Source of the DNA: an uncultured bacterium
GTDB taxonomy: Bacteria; Verrucomicrobiota; Verrucomicrobiia; CAIQCK01
DNA length: 64,000 nt
Assembly: GCA_903870275.1 (NCBI GenBank)
Contig: CAIQCK010000010.1
Coordinates: forward strand, 1-64,000
Direction of reading: 5' to 3'
The first letter of the stretch is position 1; each line of letters starts with the position of its first letter. A program made the translations under genes and the position numbers. The notes under the pieces were generated by a model. It saw nothing but the letters and a program-made list of their open reading frames with translations. It made no database searches and was not told the DNA's origin. This document shows positions 9,988 through 18,345 of the stretch, in pieces.

Positions 9988-10404
9988 TTAGTGGCTGCAA
10001 CCGCAACTGCCGCCGCCTTCGCTTTCGCCTTCGTCTTTGGAACTGCAACCGCAGCCGCCGCCGCTCTTGCCTTCGGAACTGCAACCGCCGCCGCAGCCGG
10101 CGTTCGGGTTTATAATCTTAAAGCCCGCGCCCTGCAAGCTGTCGTCGAAGTCCACCGTCGAGCCGCGCAGATAGTCGGCGCTCAGGCCGTCCACGACGAC
10201 CTCGACGCCGTGCGCGTTCATCACGTTGTCGTCGGCCTGTTTCTCATCGAATGCCATGCCGAATTGCATGCCGCAGCAACCGCCGCCTTCGGCGTAAACG
10301 CGCAACGGTTTGCCTTTGGTTTCTTCCTTGGCGTCGCGGACCTGCTTTACCTTGTCCGCCGCTTTTTGCGTCAGTGTAATCACGTTTTCAGATGTCGTTT
10401 CCAT
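9988..10404 (-). CDS. Iron-sulfur cluster assembly A-type protein (IscA/ErpA/HesB) with extended Cys-rich C-terminus
   Basis: ITLTQKAADKVKQ...PLRVYAEGGGCCGMQFGMAFDE...VVDGLSADYLRGSTVDFDDSLQGAGFKIINPNA then GCGGGCSSEGKSGGGCGCSS...CGCSH. Confidence 0.88.
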   Translation of the reverse strand: METTSENVITLTQKAADKVKQVRDAKEETKGKPLRVYAEGGGCCGMQFGMAFDEKQADDNVMNAHGVEVVVDGLSADYLRGSTVDFDDSLQGAGFKIINPNAGCGGGCSSEGKSGGGCGCSSKDEGESEGGGSCGCSH

Positions 10405-10468
10405 AAGTTTTCAGACTGCGGCGGACACTACGTGCGCGCAGCGGTTTGCGCAAATGGCATTTGTCCCG

Positions 10469-11191
10469 CTACGCCAGCACCTCATGCAGGGTCAAGCGAC
10501 CGTCGTAGAGCGCCTTGCCGATGATGACGCCGACGAGGTTCGGTTTGCCGAGGGCGCGCAGCTTGAGCACGTCGTCGGCGCACGAGATCCCGCCGCTGGC
10601 GATGACACCGGTCGGCGTGGCGGCAAGCGCGTCGGCCATCTCGCCCATCGCGGCAAAATTAGGGCCTTGGAGCATCCCGTCCTTGGCGATATCCGTATAT
10701 ATGATGGTCTTCACCCCGGCGGCGGAGACCTGCCGGGCGAAATCCACCGCCTTCAATGTCGAAGCCGCCACCCAGCCGCGCATGGCCACGAAGCCGTCCT
10801 TGGCGTCCACGCCGACAGCGATACGGTCGCCGTGGCGTTTGGCGAGGCTGGCGACGAAGTCGAGCGACTCGCATGCCTTGGTGCCGACGATGGCGCGGGT
10901 GACGCCGAGTTCCAGCGCGCGGGCGATGTGCTCCTCGGTGCGCAAGCCGCCGCCGAGTTCGACGGGAATCTGGACCGCGCCGAGGATGCGCTTGAGCGCG
11001 TCCCAGTTTTTCGGCTCGCCCTCGAAGGCGGCGTCGAGGTCCACGACGTGCAGGTAGCGCGCGCCCTCGCTTTCCCAACGTTTCGCAAAGGCCGCGGGAT
11101 CGTCGGAGTAAGTCGTCACGTCGCCCGCGCGCCCTTGGCGCAGCCGGACGACCTTGCCGCCTTTCAAATCAATGGCAGGGAGGATGAGCAT
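10469..11191 (-). CDS. hisA: Phosphoribosyl-formimino-AICAR phosphate isomerase HisA
   Basis: MLILPAIDLKGGKVVRLRQG, PVELGGGLRTEEHI, VIASGGISCADDVLKL. Confidence 0.95.
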   Translation of the reverse strand: MLILPAIDLKGGKVVRLRQGRAGDVTTYSDDPAAFAKRWESEGARYLHVVDLDAAFEGEPKNWDALKRILGAVQIPVELGGGLRTEEHIARALELGVTRAIVGTKACESLDFVASLAKRHGDRIAVGVDAKDGFVAMRGWVAASTLKAVDFARQVSAAGVKTIIYTDIAKDGMLQGPNFAAMGEMADALAATPTGVIASGGISCADDVLKLRALGKPNLVGVIIGKALYDGRLTLHEVLA

Positions 11192-11254
11192 GGGAGTGGG
11201 GTTCGTGACTGGTGATTCGAGATTCAAGATTTAAGATTTGAGATACGGCGGAAT

Positions 11255-11872
11255 TTAGCGTGCCAGCGCCACGAAGTTCTCCAGCATCTTCAGGCCGATG
11301 GCCTGGCTTTTTTCCGGGTGAAATTGCGTGGCGAAAACGTTGTCCTTCCAGATGGACGACGCAAAGCCGCCGCCGTAGTCGGTGCGCGTCGCGACGAGCG
11401 AGTCGTCCGCCGGTTTCGGAAAGTAGCTGTGGACGAAATACACGAAGCTGCCGTTCGGGATGCCGCGATAGAGCGGGCAATCGGGCTTCACCAACTCGAT
11501 CCGGTTCCAGCCCATCTGCGGAATCTTCAGTCCCGGTTGTTCGGCGAACCGCACGACCTTGCCGGCGAAAAGGCTGAGGCCGGCGGCGCAACTGTTGAAC
11601 TCCTCGCTGCGCTCGAACATCGCCTGATAACCGACGCAGATGCCCAGAAACGGCCGGCCGCCGCGGATGAACTCGCGCACGGCCTCAAACAGCTTCTGCC
11701 GTTGCATGGCGTTGACACAGTCGTCGAACGCGCCGACGCCGGGCAGCACCGCCGCCTGCGCGTCGCGCATTTCCTCCGGCCGCGTGGCGAGGCGCACGTC
11801 GGCACCCGCCTTTTGCAGGGCCTTTTGGACACTGCGCAGGTTGCCGGAGCCGTAATCAAGCAAAGCAATCAC
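11255..11872 (-). CDS. hisH: Imidazole glycerol phosphate synthase subunit HisH
   Basis: MIALLDYGSGNLRSVQKAL, PFLGICVGYQAMFE, FATQFHPEKSQAIGLKML. Confidence 0.95.
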   Translation of the reverse strand: MIALLDYGSGNLRSVQKALQKAGADVRLATRPEEMRDAQAAVLPGVGAFDDCVNAMQRQKLFEAVREFIRGGRPFLGICVGYQAMFERSEEFNSCAAGLSLFAGKVVRFAEQPGLKIPQMGWNRIELVKPDCPLYRGIPNGSFVYFVHSYFPKPADDSLVATRTDYGGGFASSIWKDNVFATQFHPEKSQAIGLKMLENFVALAR

Positions 11873-12302
11873 GCCGGCAGCGTAGCGGCTCGCGCCGGTC
11901 CGCGCAAGCGCGTCCGGTTGCTGTTGGAGGATGACACAACGCGAGCCTCAAAAACGTCTCTGGGCGTGATAATCCTTGGTTTGAGTAACCGAGCCAAGTT
12001 GTTCGCGCTGGAGCGTGAAGCAATATGCGCTATAAGAAAGCCAATCAGCGCGTAGTGACTCTGGCCTGCCGACCCTACGATGGGTTGAAACTTTCGGATG
12101 GTCTGGCCAGAAGCCGGACCCAAAGAAGTTGTCAGGAAGCAATCAATGGTTACTGCTGATATCGCAGGGCAGACCGAGAGGCGGGAGGAGCCGGGCCTCG
12201 ATGTGAGGCCGATGGCCGCGCTTTGGCGCGGCGGGGAACAGTTTTGCCAGCGTCCATTCATCAATCAACCCATGTTCAAAGAACCCAGAGAGGTGTCCAG
12301 CC

Positions 12303-12851
12303 ATGTCTGATACCAATGTCCAATCCGCATCCTGGGAGCCGCGCATCGTGGCGTTTTTCTGCAACTGGTGCACCTACACCGCTGCAGACCTCGCCGGCGT
12401 CTCCCGCATGAAATACGCGCCCAACACCCGGATAATCCGCCTGATGTGTTCGGGGCGCGTGGACCCGCAATTCATCGTGGACGCGCTCGCCAAAGGCGCC
12501 GATGGGGTGCTGATCGGCGGCTGCCATCCGGGCGACTGCCATTACGTCGAGGGCAACTACAAGATGCTCCGGCGCTTCGATCTGCTGCAACGGATGCTCG
12601 CCGACATGGGCATCGAGAAGGAGCGCGTGCGGCTCGAGTGGATTTCCGCCGCCGAAGGCGAGAAGGTCAAGCGCGTCGTCAACGAGATGGTCGAGACCGT
12701 CAAGAAACTCGGCCCGCTCGGCCTGCCGCAGAAGTTCAACGATTGGGATTCGGAAATGGAAGATTTCGCCGCCCACGTCGCCGCCCAGGAAGCCGCGACA
12801 GGTTGCGGTTGCGCCGTTCATGGCAAGAAGGAGACCACCGTCAATGCCTAA
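12303..12851 (+). CDS. mvhD: F420-non-reducing hydrogenase iron-sulfur subunit D (MvhD-like)
   Basis: IVAFFCNWCTYTAADLAGVSRMKYAPNTRIIRLMCSGRVDPQFIVDALAKGADGVLIGGCHPGDCHYVEGNYK. Confidence 0.93.
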   Translation: MSDTNVQSASWEPRIVAFFCNWCTYTAADLAGVSRMKYAPNTRIIRLMCSGRVDPQFIVDALAKGADGVLIGGCHPGDCHYVEGNYKMLRRFDLLQRMLADMGIEKERVRLEWISAAEGEKVKRVVNEMVETVKKLGPLGLPQKFNDWDSEMEDFAAHVAAQEAATGCGCAVHGKKETTVNA

Positions 12852-13821
12852 ACCAAAAGTCGCTTTTTACTGGTGCGCCTCGTGCGGAGGCTGTGAAGAA
12901 ACCGTCGTGGACCTCGCCGAGGACATCCTCGCCGTGGTCGAGGTCGTGGACATTGTCCTCTGGCCCGTCGCGATGGACTTCAAATACAAGGATATCGAGG
13001 CGATGCCCGACAAGTCCATCGTCGCGACGCTGCTCAACGGCGCCATCCGCTCGACCGAGCAGGAGGAAATGGCGCGGCTGATGCGCCGCAAGAGCCAGTA
13101 TCTCATCGCTTACGGCGCTTGCGCGGTTTCCGGCGGCATCCCCGCCATGGCCAACCAATTCCCGCGCGAGCAAATCCTCAAGTTCAACTACGAGGACTGC
13201 CCCACCATGGTCAACGAGCAGAAAGTCCGCCCGCAGCTCAAGACCACCGACGATGGCCACGAGGTCACCTTGCCCGCGCTCCACAACGTCGTGCGTTCGC
13301 TCGATCAGGTTGTGGATGTGGACTACTACGTGCCCGGCTGCCCGCCGACGCCGAAGTTGACCAAGGCCGCCATCACCGCGTTGCTCGAGGGCAAGCTGCC
13401 GCCGAAAGGCTCAGTCATTGCGCCGGACATCGCGCTGTGCGACGAGTGTCCGCGCAAGGCGACCAAGCCGGCCGACCTCAGCATCACGGAATTCCACCGG
13501 CCGCATCAAATCCTAATGGACCCGGAGAAATGCTTCCTCGCGCAAGGCGTGGTTTGCATGGGCCCGGCCACGCGCAGCGGCTGCGAAGCGGCCTGCACCA
13601 AGGGCGGCATGCCCTGCACGGGTTGCTTCGGCGGCACCTCGCGCGTGCATGACCAGGGCATGAAGATCATGTCCTCGATTGCCGCGAACATCGCCCCGAA
13701 GGACGAGGCCGGCATCAGCAAGGCCCTCGCCGGCATTCCCGATCCCATTGGCACGTTCTATCGTTACGCCCTCGCGAAGTCCTCGCTGCGGCGCAAAGTC
13801 AATCTTCCAAAGGAAGCCTGA
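12844..13821 (+). CDS. mvhG: [NiFe] hydrogenase small subunit (MvhG-like, group 3c type)
   Basis: FYWCASCGGCEETVVDL...YYVPGCPPTPK; start overlaps the mvhD stop (atgcctaa). Confidence 0.9.
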   Translation: MPKPKVAFYWCASCGGCEETVVDLAEDILAVVEVVDIVLWPVAMDFKYKDIEAMPDKSIVATLLNGAIRSTEQEEMARLMRRKSQYLIAYGACAVSGGIPAMANQFPREQILKFNYEDCPTMVNEQKVRPQLKTTDDGHEVTLPALHNVVRSLDQVVDVDYYVPGCPPTPKLTKAAITALLEGKLPPKGSVIAPDIALCDECPRKATKPADLSITEFHRPHQILMDPEKCFLAQGVVCMGPATRSGCEAACTKGGMPCTGCFGGTSRVHDQGMKIMSSIAANIAPKDEAGISKALAGIPDPIGTFYRYALAKSSLRRKVNLPKEA

Positions 13822-13823
13822 GT

Positions 13824-15350
13824 ATGAATCCAGAAGTCCAGCAAGCTTGGAACGAATCCAACTTCAAAGCCAACGCGGCCTACCAGAAGAAGCGCCACGT
13901 CAGCATCAACCCCGTCACCCGCCTCGAAGGCCACGGCAAAATTGACGTGTTCCTTGACGACAAGGGCGACGTCGAGCGCGCCTATTTCCAGGTGCCGGAG
14001 TTGCGCGGTTTCGAAGTGTTCTCGCTCGGCCGGCCCGCCGAGGACATGCCGCAAATCACCTCGCGCATCTGCGGCGTCTGCCCGACGGCGCACCACATGG
14101 CCTCCACGAAGGCGCTCGACGATCTCTACAAGGTCGAGCCGACCAGCGCCGGCCGGAAAATCCGCGAGTTGGTCTATAACACCTTCACGCTCGAAGACCA
14201 CGCGCTGCACGTGTTCGTGCTGGGCGGCCCCGACTTCATCGTCGGCCCGCAGGCGCCGGCCGGCGAGCGCAACATTGTCGGCGTCATCGGCAAGGTCGGC
14301 ATCGAAGCCGGCAGGAAGGTCATCAGCACCCGCCGCCGTTTGCGCGAGCTGATCAGCTACTTCGGCGGCAAGGTTGTGCATCCGGTGCTCGGTTTGCCCG
14401 GCGGCGTCAGCAAGCCGCTCGCGGCCGAGGACCTGCCGAAGTTCAAGCAGCTCGCCAAGGACGGCGTCGAGTTTGCGGAGTGGACGCTGGCGGTGATCAA
14501 GCAGATCGTGCTCGGCAATCCCGAATACGTGAAGCTCATCACCGGCGACGCCTACACGCACAAGACCTGCTACATGGGCCAGGTGGACGAGCAGAACAAG
14601 GTCAATTTCTACGATGGCAAGGTTCGCGTCGTGGATTGCAACGGCAAGGAAGTCTGCAAGTTCGCCCCCCAGCAATACCGCGACTACGTGGCCGAACACG
14701 TCGAGCCGTGGAGCTACATGAAGTTCACCTTCCTGAAGAGCCGCGGCTGGAAAGGCTTCGTCGAAGGTCCCGACACGAGCATCTACTCGGTCGGCCCGCT
14801 GGCCCGCCTCAACGCCTCCGACGGCATGGCTACGCCCAAGGCGCAGGCCGCCTACGAGGAGTTTTACAAGACCCTCGGCGGCAAACCGGTTCATCACACG
14901 CTCGCCAACCACTGGGCGCGCGTGATCGAGATGATCCAGGCCGCCGAGCGGATCGAGCAGCTCGTCAACGATCCCGAGATCACCAGTCCCGACGTGCGCC
15001 GCGTGCCGACCAACAAACCGGTCGAGGGCATGGGCATTGTCGAGGCGCCGCGCGGCACGCTGTTCCATCATTACAAGACCGACGAGCGCGGCATCATCAC
15101 AATGGCGAACATGGTGGTCGCCACCGGCAACAACGCCGCCCGCATCGCGATGAGCGTGGACAAGGCGGCCAAGGGCCTGATCAAGGGTGGCGTCGTCACC
15201 GACGGCCTGCTGAACATGGTGGAAATGGCGTTCCGCGCCTACGACCCGTGTCTGGGCTGCGCGACACACACGTTGCCGGGCCAGATGCCGCTGATCGTGC
15301 GCATCTACAATCCGAAACGGGAGTTGGTGAAAGAAATCCGTCAGAACTGA
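13824..15350 (+). CDS. mvhA: [NiFe] hydrogenase large subunit (MvhA-like)
   Basis: L1 RICGVCPTAHH and L2 DPCLGCATH with C-terminal peptide; VNPVTRLEGHGKID N-terminal motif. Confidence 0.93.
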   Translation: MNPEVQQAWNESNFKANAAYQKKRHVSINPVTRLEGHGKIDVFLDDKGDVERAYFQVPELRGFEVFSLGRPAEDMPQITSRICGVCPTAHHMASTKALDDLYKVEPTSAGRKIRELVYNTFTLEDHALHVFVLGGPDFIVGPQAPAGERNIVGVIGKVGIEAGRKVISTRRRLRELISYFGGKVVHPVLGLPGGVSKPLAAEDLPKFKQLAKDGVEFAEWTLAVIKQIVLGNPEYVKLITGDAYTHKTCYMGQVDEQNKVNFYDGKVRVVDCNGKEVCKFAPQQYRDYVAEHVEPWSYMKFTFLKSRGWKGFVEGPDTSIYSVGPLARLNASDGMATPKAQAAYEEFYKTLGGKPVHHTLANHWARVIEMIQAAERIEQLVNDPEITSPDVRRVPTNKPVEGMGIVEAPRGTLFHHYKTDERGIITMANMVVATGNNAARIAMSVDKAAKGLIKGGVVTDGLLNMVEMAFRAYDPCLGCATHTLPGQMPLIVRIYNPKRELVKEIRQN

Positions 15351-15368
15351 GTTTCCAAGGACAAGGGC

Positions 15369-16577
15369 ATGAGCACTGCAACCGCATCGGCTGACAAAGA
15401 CAACGGCGTGATGACGTTGGAGAACCTCGCGAAGTTTCCCGAGGGACAGAAGGTCTATAGCTGCATGCAGTGCGGCACCTGCGCGGCGACCTGTCCCTAC
15501 GGCGACGACCTGGTGTTTCCGCCGCGGGCGATCATCACGATGTTGGAGTCGGGCCTGATTGAGGAAGTCTTCGCCAGTCCCGGCTTGCTCAATTGCGTTA
15601 CCTGCTACGCCTGCATGGCCAAGTGCCCCCGCGGCATCAAGCTCACCGAGGTGCTCCTGCCGCTGGTGAAGGAACAGGTCTTCACGCACCTGAAGGAAGT
15701 GCCCGCCGAGTTGCAGAAGGCGCTCGAAAACACGATGCGCTACGGCAACCCGATGGGCGAGTCGCCCCGCAAGCGCGCGCTTTGGGCCAAGTCCTCGCCC
15801 GTGCCGGTGCCGGTCATCTCGGAGATCAAGCGGCCGGTGGACGTGCTCTGGTTCGTGGAGTGCTATCCGTCGTATCATCCGCGCGGCAACGACGGCAACC
15901 GCGCGACAGCGAAGCTCTTCAAGGCGCTCGGCATTGACTTCGCGATCCTCGGCAACGAGGAGAAGTGCGCCGGCGAGTGCGCGCGGCTGCTCGGCGAGAC
16001 GGGCCTGTTCGAGATGCTCACGGACTCGAACATAAAGCTGCTGCGCAAGTATCAGTTCAAGCGCATCGTCACCGGGGGCGCGCACGCCTACGACGCCTTC
16101 AAGCACAAGTATCCGGCAGCCGGCTTTGACTTCGAGGTGCATCACACGACGCCGTTCTTCGCGCAGCATCTGGCGCAGCTCAAGCCGAAGCTCACCAAGA
16201 AGCTCGATTACACCGTCACCTACCACGACGCCTGCGCCCTCGGCCGGCACAACGGTTTTTACGAGGAACCTCGCGCGCTGCTCCAGGCCATCCCCGGCGT
16301 GAAGCTGGTTGAGATGGCCCACAGCGGCGTCAATTCGATCTGTTGCGGCGGCGGCGGCGGCGGAATGTGGCTCGACACCTACTATGCGGCGAAAGGTTGC
16401 GAGCGCCTCTCCGAACGCCGGGTCAAGGAAGCGCTCGACACCGGTGCGAACGTGCTGGCGGTGAGCTGCCCCTATGAAATCTCGCGTTTCGAAGACGCCC
16501 TGAAGGTCCAGGGCGGCGAGAAGCGGATGGTGGTCCGTGATGTGGTCGAACTATTGGCTGAAGCCTTGGAGGGTTGA
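15369..16577 (+). CDS. HdrD-like (Fe-S)-binding protein (two 4Fe-4S plus CCG domains)
   Basis: CMQCGTCAATCPYG, CVTCYACMAKCPRG, EEKCAGECARLLGETGLFE, SICCGGGGGGMW. Confidence 0.88.
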   Translation: MSTATASADKDNGVMTLENLAKFPEGQKVYSCMQCGTCAATCPYGDDLVFPPRAIITMLESGLIEEVFASPGLLNCVTCYACMAKCPRGIKLTEVLLPLVKEQVFTHLKEVPAELQKALENTMRYGNPMGESPRKRALWAKSSPVPVPVISEIKRPVDVLWFVECYPSYHPRGNDGNRATAKLFKALGIDFAILGNEEKCAGECARLLGETGLFEMLTDSNIKLLRKYQFKRIVTGGAHAYDAFKHKYPAAGFDFEVHHTTPFFAQHLAQLKPKLTKKLDYTVTYHDACALGRHNGFYEEPRALLQAIPGVKLVEMAHSGVNSICCGGGGGGMWLDTYYAAKGCERLSERRVKEALDTGANVLAVSCPYEISRFEDALKVQGGEKRMVVRDVVELLAEALEG

Positions 16578-16580
16578 ACC

Positions 16581-17354
16581 GTGAATATCCTCGTATTGAT
16601 GAAGGTGGTGCCGGACGTGGTCGAAGAGCTGGAAGTCGGCTCGGACGGCAAGTCATTGGACACAAGCTTCCTGCGCACGATCATCAATGAGCGTGATGAT
16701 CACGCGCTGGAACAGGCGCTGTTGCTCAAGGACAAGCACGGCGGAAAAGTCACGCTGCTGACGCTGGACGCGCCCGACATTGACGACGTGCTGTTCACGG
16801 CGCTGGCCAAGGGCACCGACCGCGCGGTGAAGATTTGCGGCGTCGAGTCGGTGCAGAGCACCCAGACGGCGGTGAAGCTCTTCGGCGACGTGATTGCCAA
16901 GACGCCGGACCTGCTGCCGGTGGACCTGATTCTGACGGGCGTGTCGGCCATTGACGACCTCGACGGGCTGATGGCCGCGCCGATCGCGCATCAACTGGGC
17001 TGGCCTTACACGGGCGTCGTGACGCATGTGACGCTTGCCGACAAGACGGCCACGGTCATCAAGGAATTTGCCGGCGGCGTGCGCGGCGAATACGACGTGC
17101 CGACACCGGCGGTGCTGGGCATCCAGGCCGCCGAGAAACCGCCGCGCTACGTGCCGGTGGCGAAGGTGCGCGCGGCAATGAAATCGCAGACCATCGAAAC
17201 CGTGGACGCGCCGGCGGTCGAGGCGGCCACGACGGTCGAGGTGCAGCAGATGGCCAAGCCACAGGTGACCGGTCACGCCGAGATGCTCGAAGGCTCGGCG
17301 GAGGATGTGGCTGGGAAGATTTGCGAGCTGTTGGCTAAACGCGGTTTGCTCTGA
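16581..17354 (+). CDS. etfB: Electron transfer flavoprotein beta subunit
   Basis: MNILVLMKVVPDV...NERDDHALEQALLLKDKHGGKVTLLTL; DLILTGVSAIDDLDGLMAPIAHQLGWP pattern. Confidence 0.93.
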   Translation: MNILVLMKVVPDVVEELEVGSDGKSLDTSFLRTIINERDDHALEQALLLKDKHGGKVTLLTLDAPDIDDVLFTALAKGTDRAVKICGVESVQSTQTAVKLFGDVIAKTPDLLPVDLILTGVSAIDDLDGLMAAPIAHQLGWPYTGVVTHVTLADKTATVIKEFAGGVRGEYDVPTPAVLGIQAAEKPPRYVPVAKVRAAMKSQTIETVDAPAVEAATTVEVQQMAKPQVTGHAEMLEGSAEDVAGKICELLAKRGLL

Positions 17355-17367
17355 GGAGGACACGAAC

Positions 17368-18339
17368 ATGGCTGGCAACATCTGGATCGTAGCGGAAGCG
17401 TGGCGGGGACAAGTCTCCGAAATCACCTTTGAACTGCTGGCGCTGGGCCGCGAAGTGGCGGGCCAGGCCGGCGTGCCGTTGGAAGCCGTCCTGCTCGGCA
17501 GCAACGCGCGCGAACTCGCCCAGAAGCTCGGCGCGGCCGACACGGTGCTCTACGCTGACAACGCGGCGCTGGCCGATCCCGTGCCGGAGAATGCCGCCGC
17601 GGCGCTGGCACAACTCATCAAGGAGCGGCAGCCGGCGGCGGTGTTGGTGCCGCTGACGAACCTCTCGGTGGACGTTGGCGTGGTGCTGGCGGCGCAGCTC
17701 AACGTGCCGTTCCTCAACTACTGCAAAAACCTCAAGGCGGATGGCGGTAACCTGACGGCGACGTGCGTGCTTTACGGCGGCAAGATGGAAGCCACCGTCA
17801 CCGCGTCGGCGAAGCCGGCCATCATCGGCATCCTGCCCGGCGCGCGCTCCGTCGAACAGGGCCGCTCCGACAAGGCTGCGGCGATTACCGACGTGGCCGT
17901 GACGCTGGCCGCGCCGAAGGTTCACTTCAAGAAATACCTCGACCCGGAAACGGCCGACGTGGACATCACGCAGAAGGACTTCCTCGTGGCGGTTGGCCGC
18001 GGCATCCAGACCAAGGACAATCTCGAGCTGGCCGAAGACCTCGCCGCCTCGCTGGGCGGCGCGGTGTGCGGCTCGCGGCCGGTGATTGACCAGGGCTGGC
18101 TGGGGTTGTCCCGGCAGGTTGGCAAGTCGGGCATGCTGGTGAAGCCGAAGCTTTATGTGATGCTGGGCATCAGCGGCGCGCCAGAGCACGTCGAGGGCAT
18201 GAAGAGTTCGCAGTGCATCATCGCCGTGAATACCGACGCCGCGGCGCCCATCTTCAACGTCGCCCACTACGGCGTGGTCGGCGACGCGCTCGAAGTGGCG
18301 CCGGCGTTGACGGAGAAAATCAAAGCGAGAAAGGGGTAA
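17368..18339 (+). CDS. etfA: Electron transfer flavoprotein alpha subunit
   Basis: IWIVAEAWRGQVSEITFELL...LAASLGGAVCGSRPVIDQGWLGLSRQVGKSGMLVKPKLYVMLGISGAPEH. Confidence 0.94.
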   Translation: MAGNIWIVAEAWRGQVSEITFELLALGREVAGQAGVPLEAVLLGSNARELAQKLGAADTVLYADNAALADPVPENAAAALAQLIKERQPAAVLVPLTNLSVDVGVVLAAQLNVPFLNYCKNLKADGGNLTATCVLYGGKMEATVTASAKPAIIGILPGARSVEQGRSDKAAAITDVAVTLAAPKVHFKKYLDPETADVDITQKDFLVAVGRGIQTKDNLELAEDLAASLGGAVCGSRPVIDQGWLGLSRQVGKSGMLVKPKLYVMLGISGAPEHVEGMKSSQCIIAVNTDAAAPIFNVAHYGVVGDALEVAPALTEKIKARKG

Positions 18340-18345
18340 AGAACC

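Noticed and set aside
11873-12302. Sigma-54 (-24/-12) promoter for the mvh-hdr cluster
   Set aside because: The gap likely holds the promoter, but no GG-N10-GC element with correct spacing could be supported.
13764-16322. 852-aa minus-strand ORF
   Set aside because: Antisense to mvhA and the HdrD-like gene; no recognisable domain.
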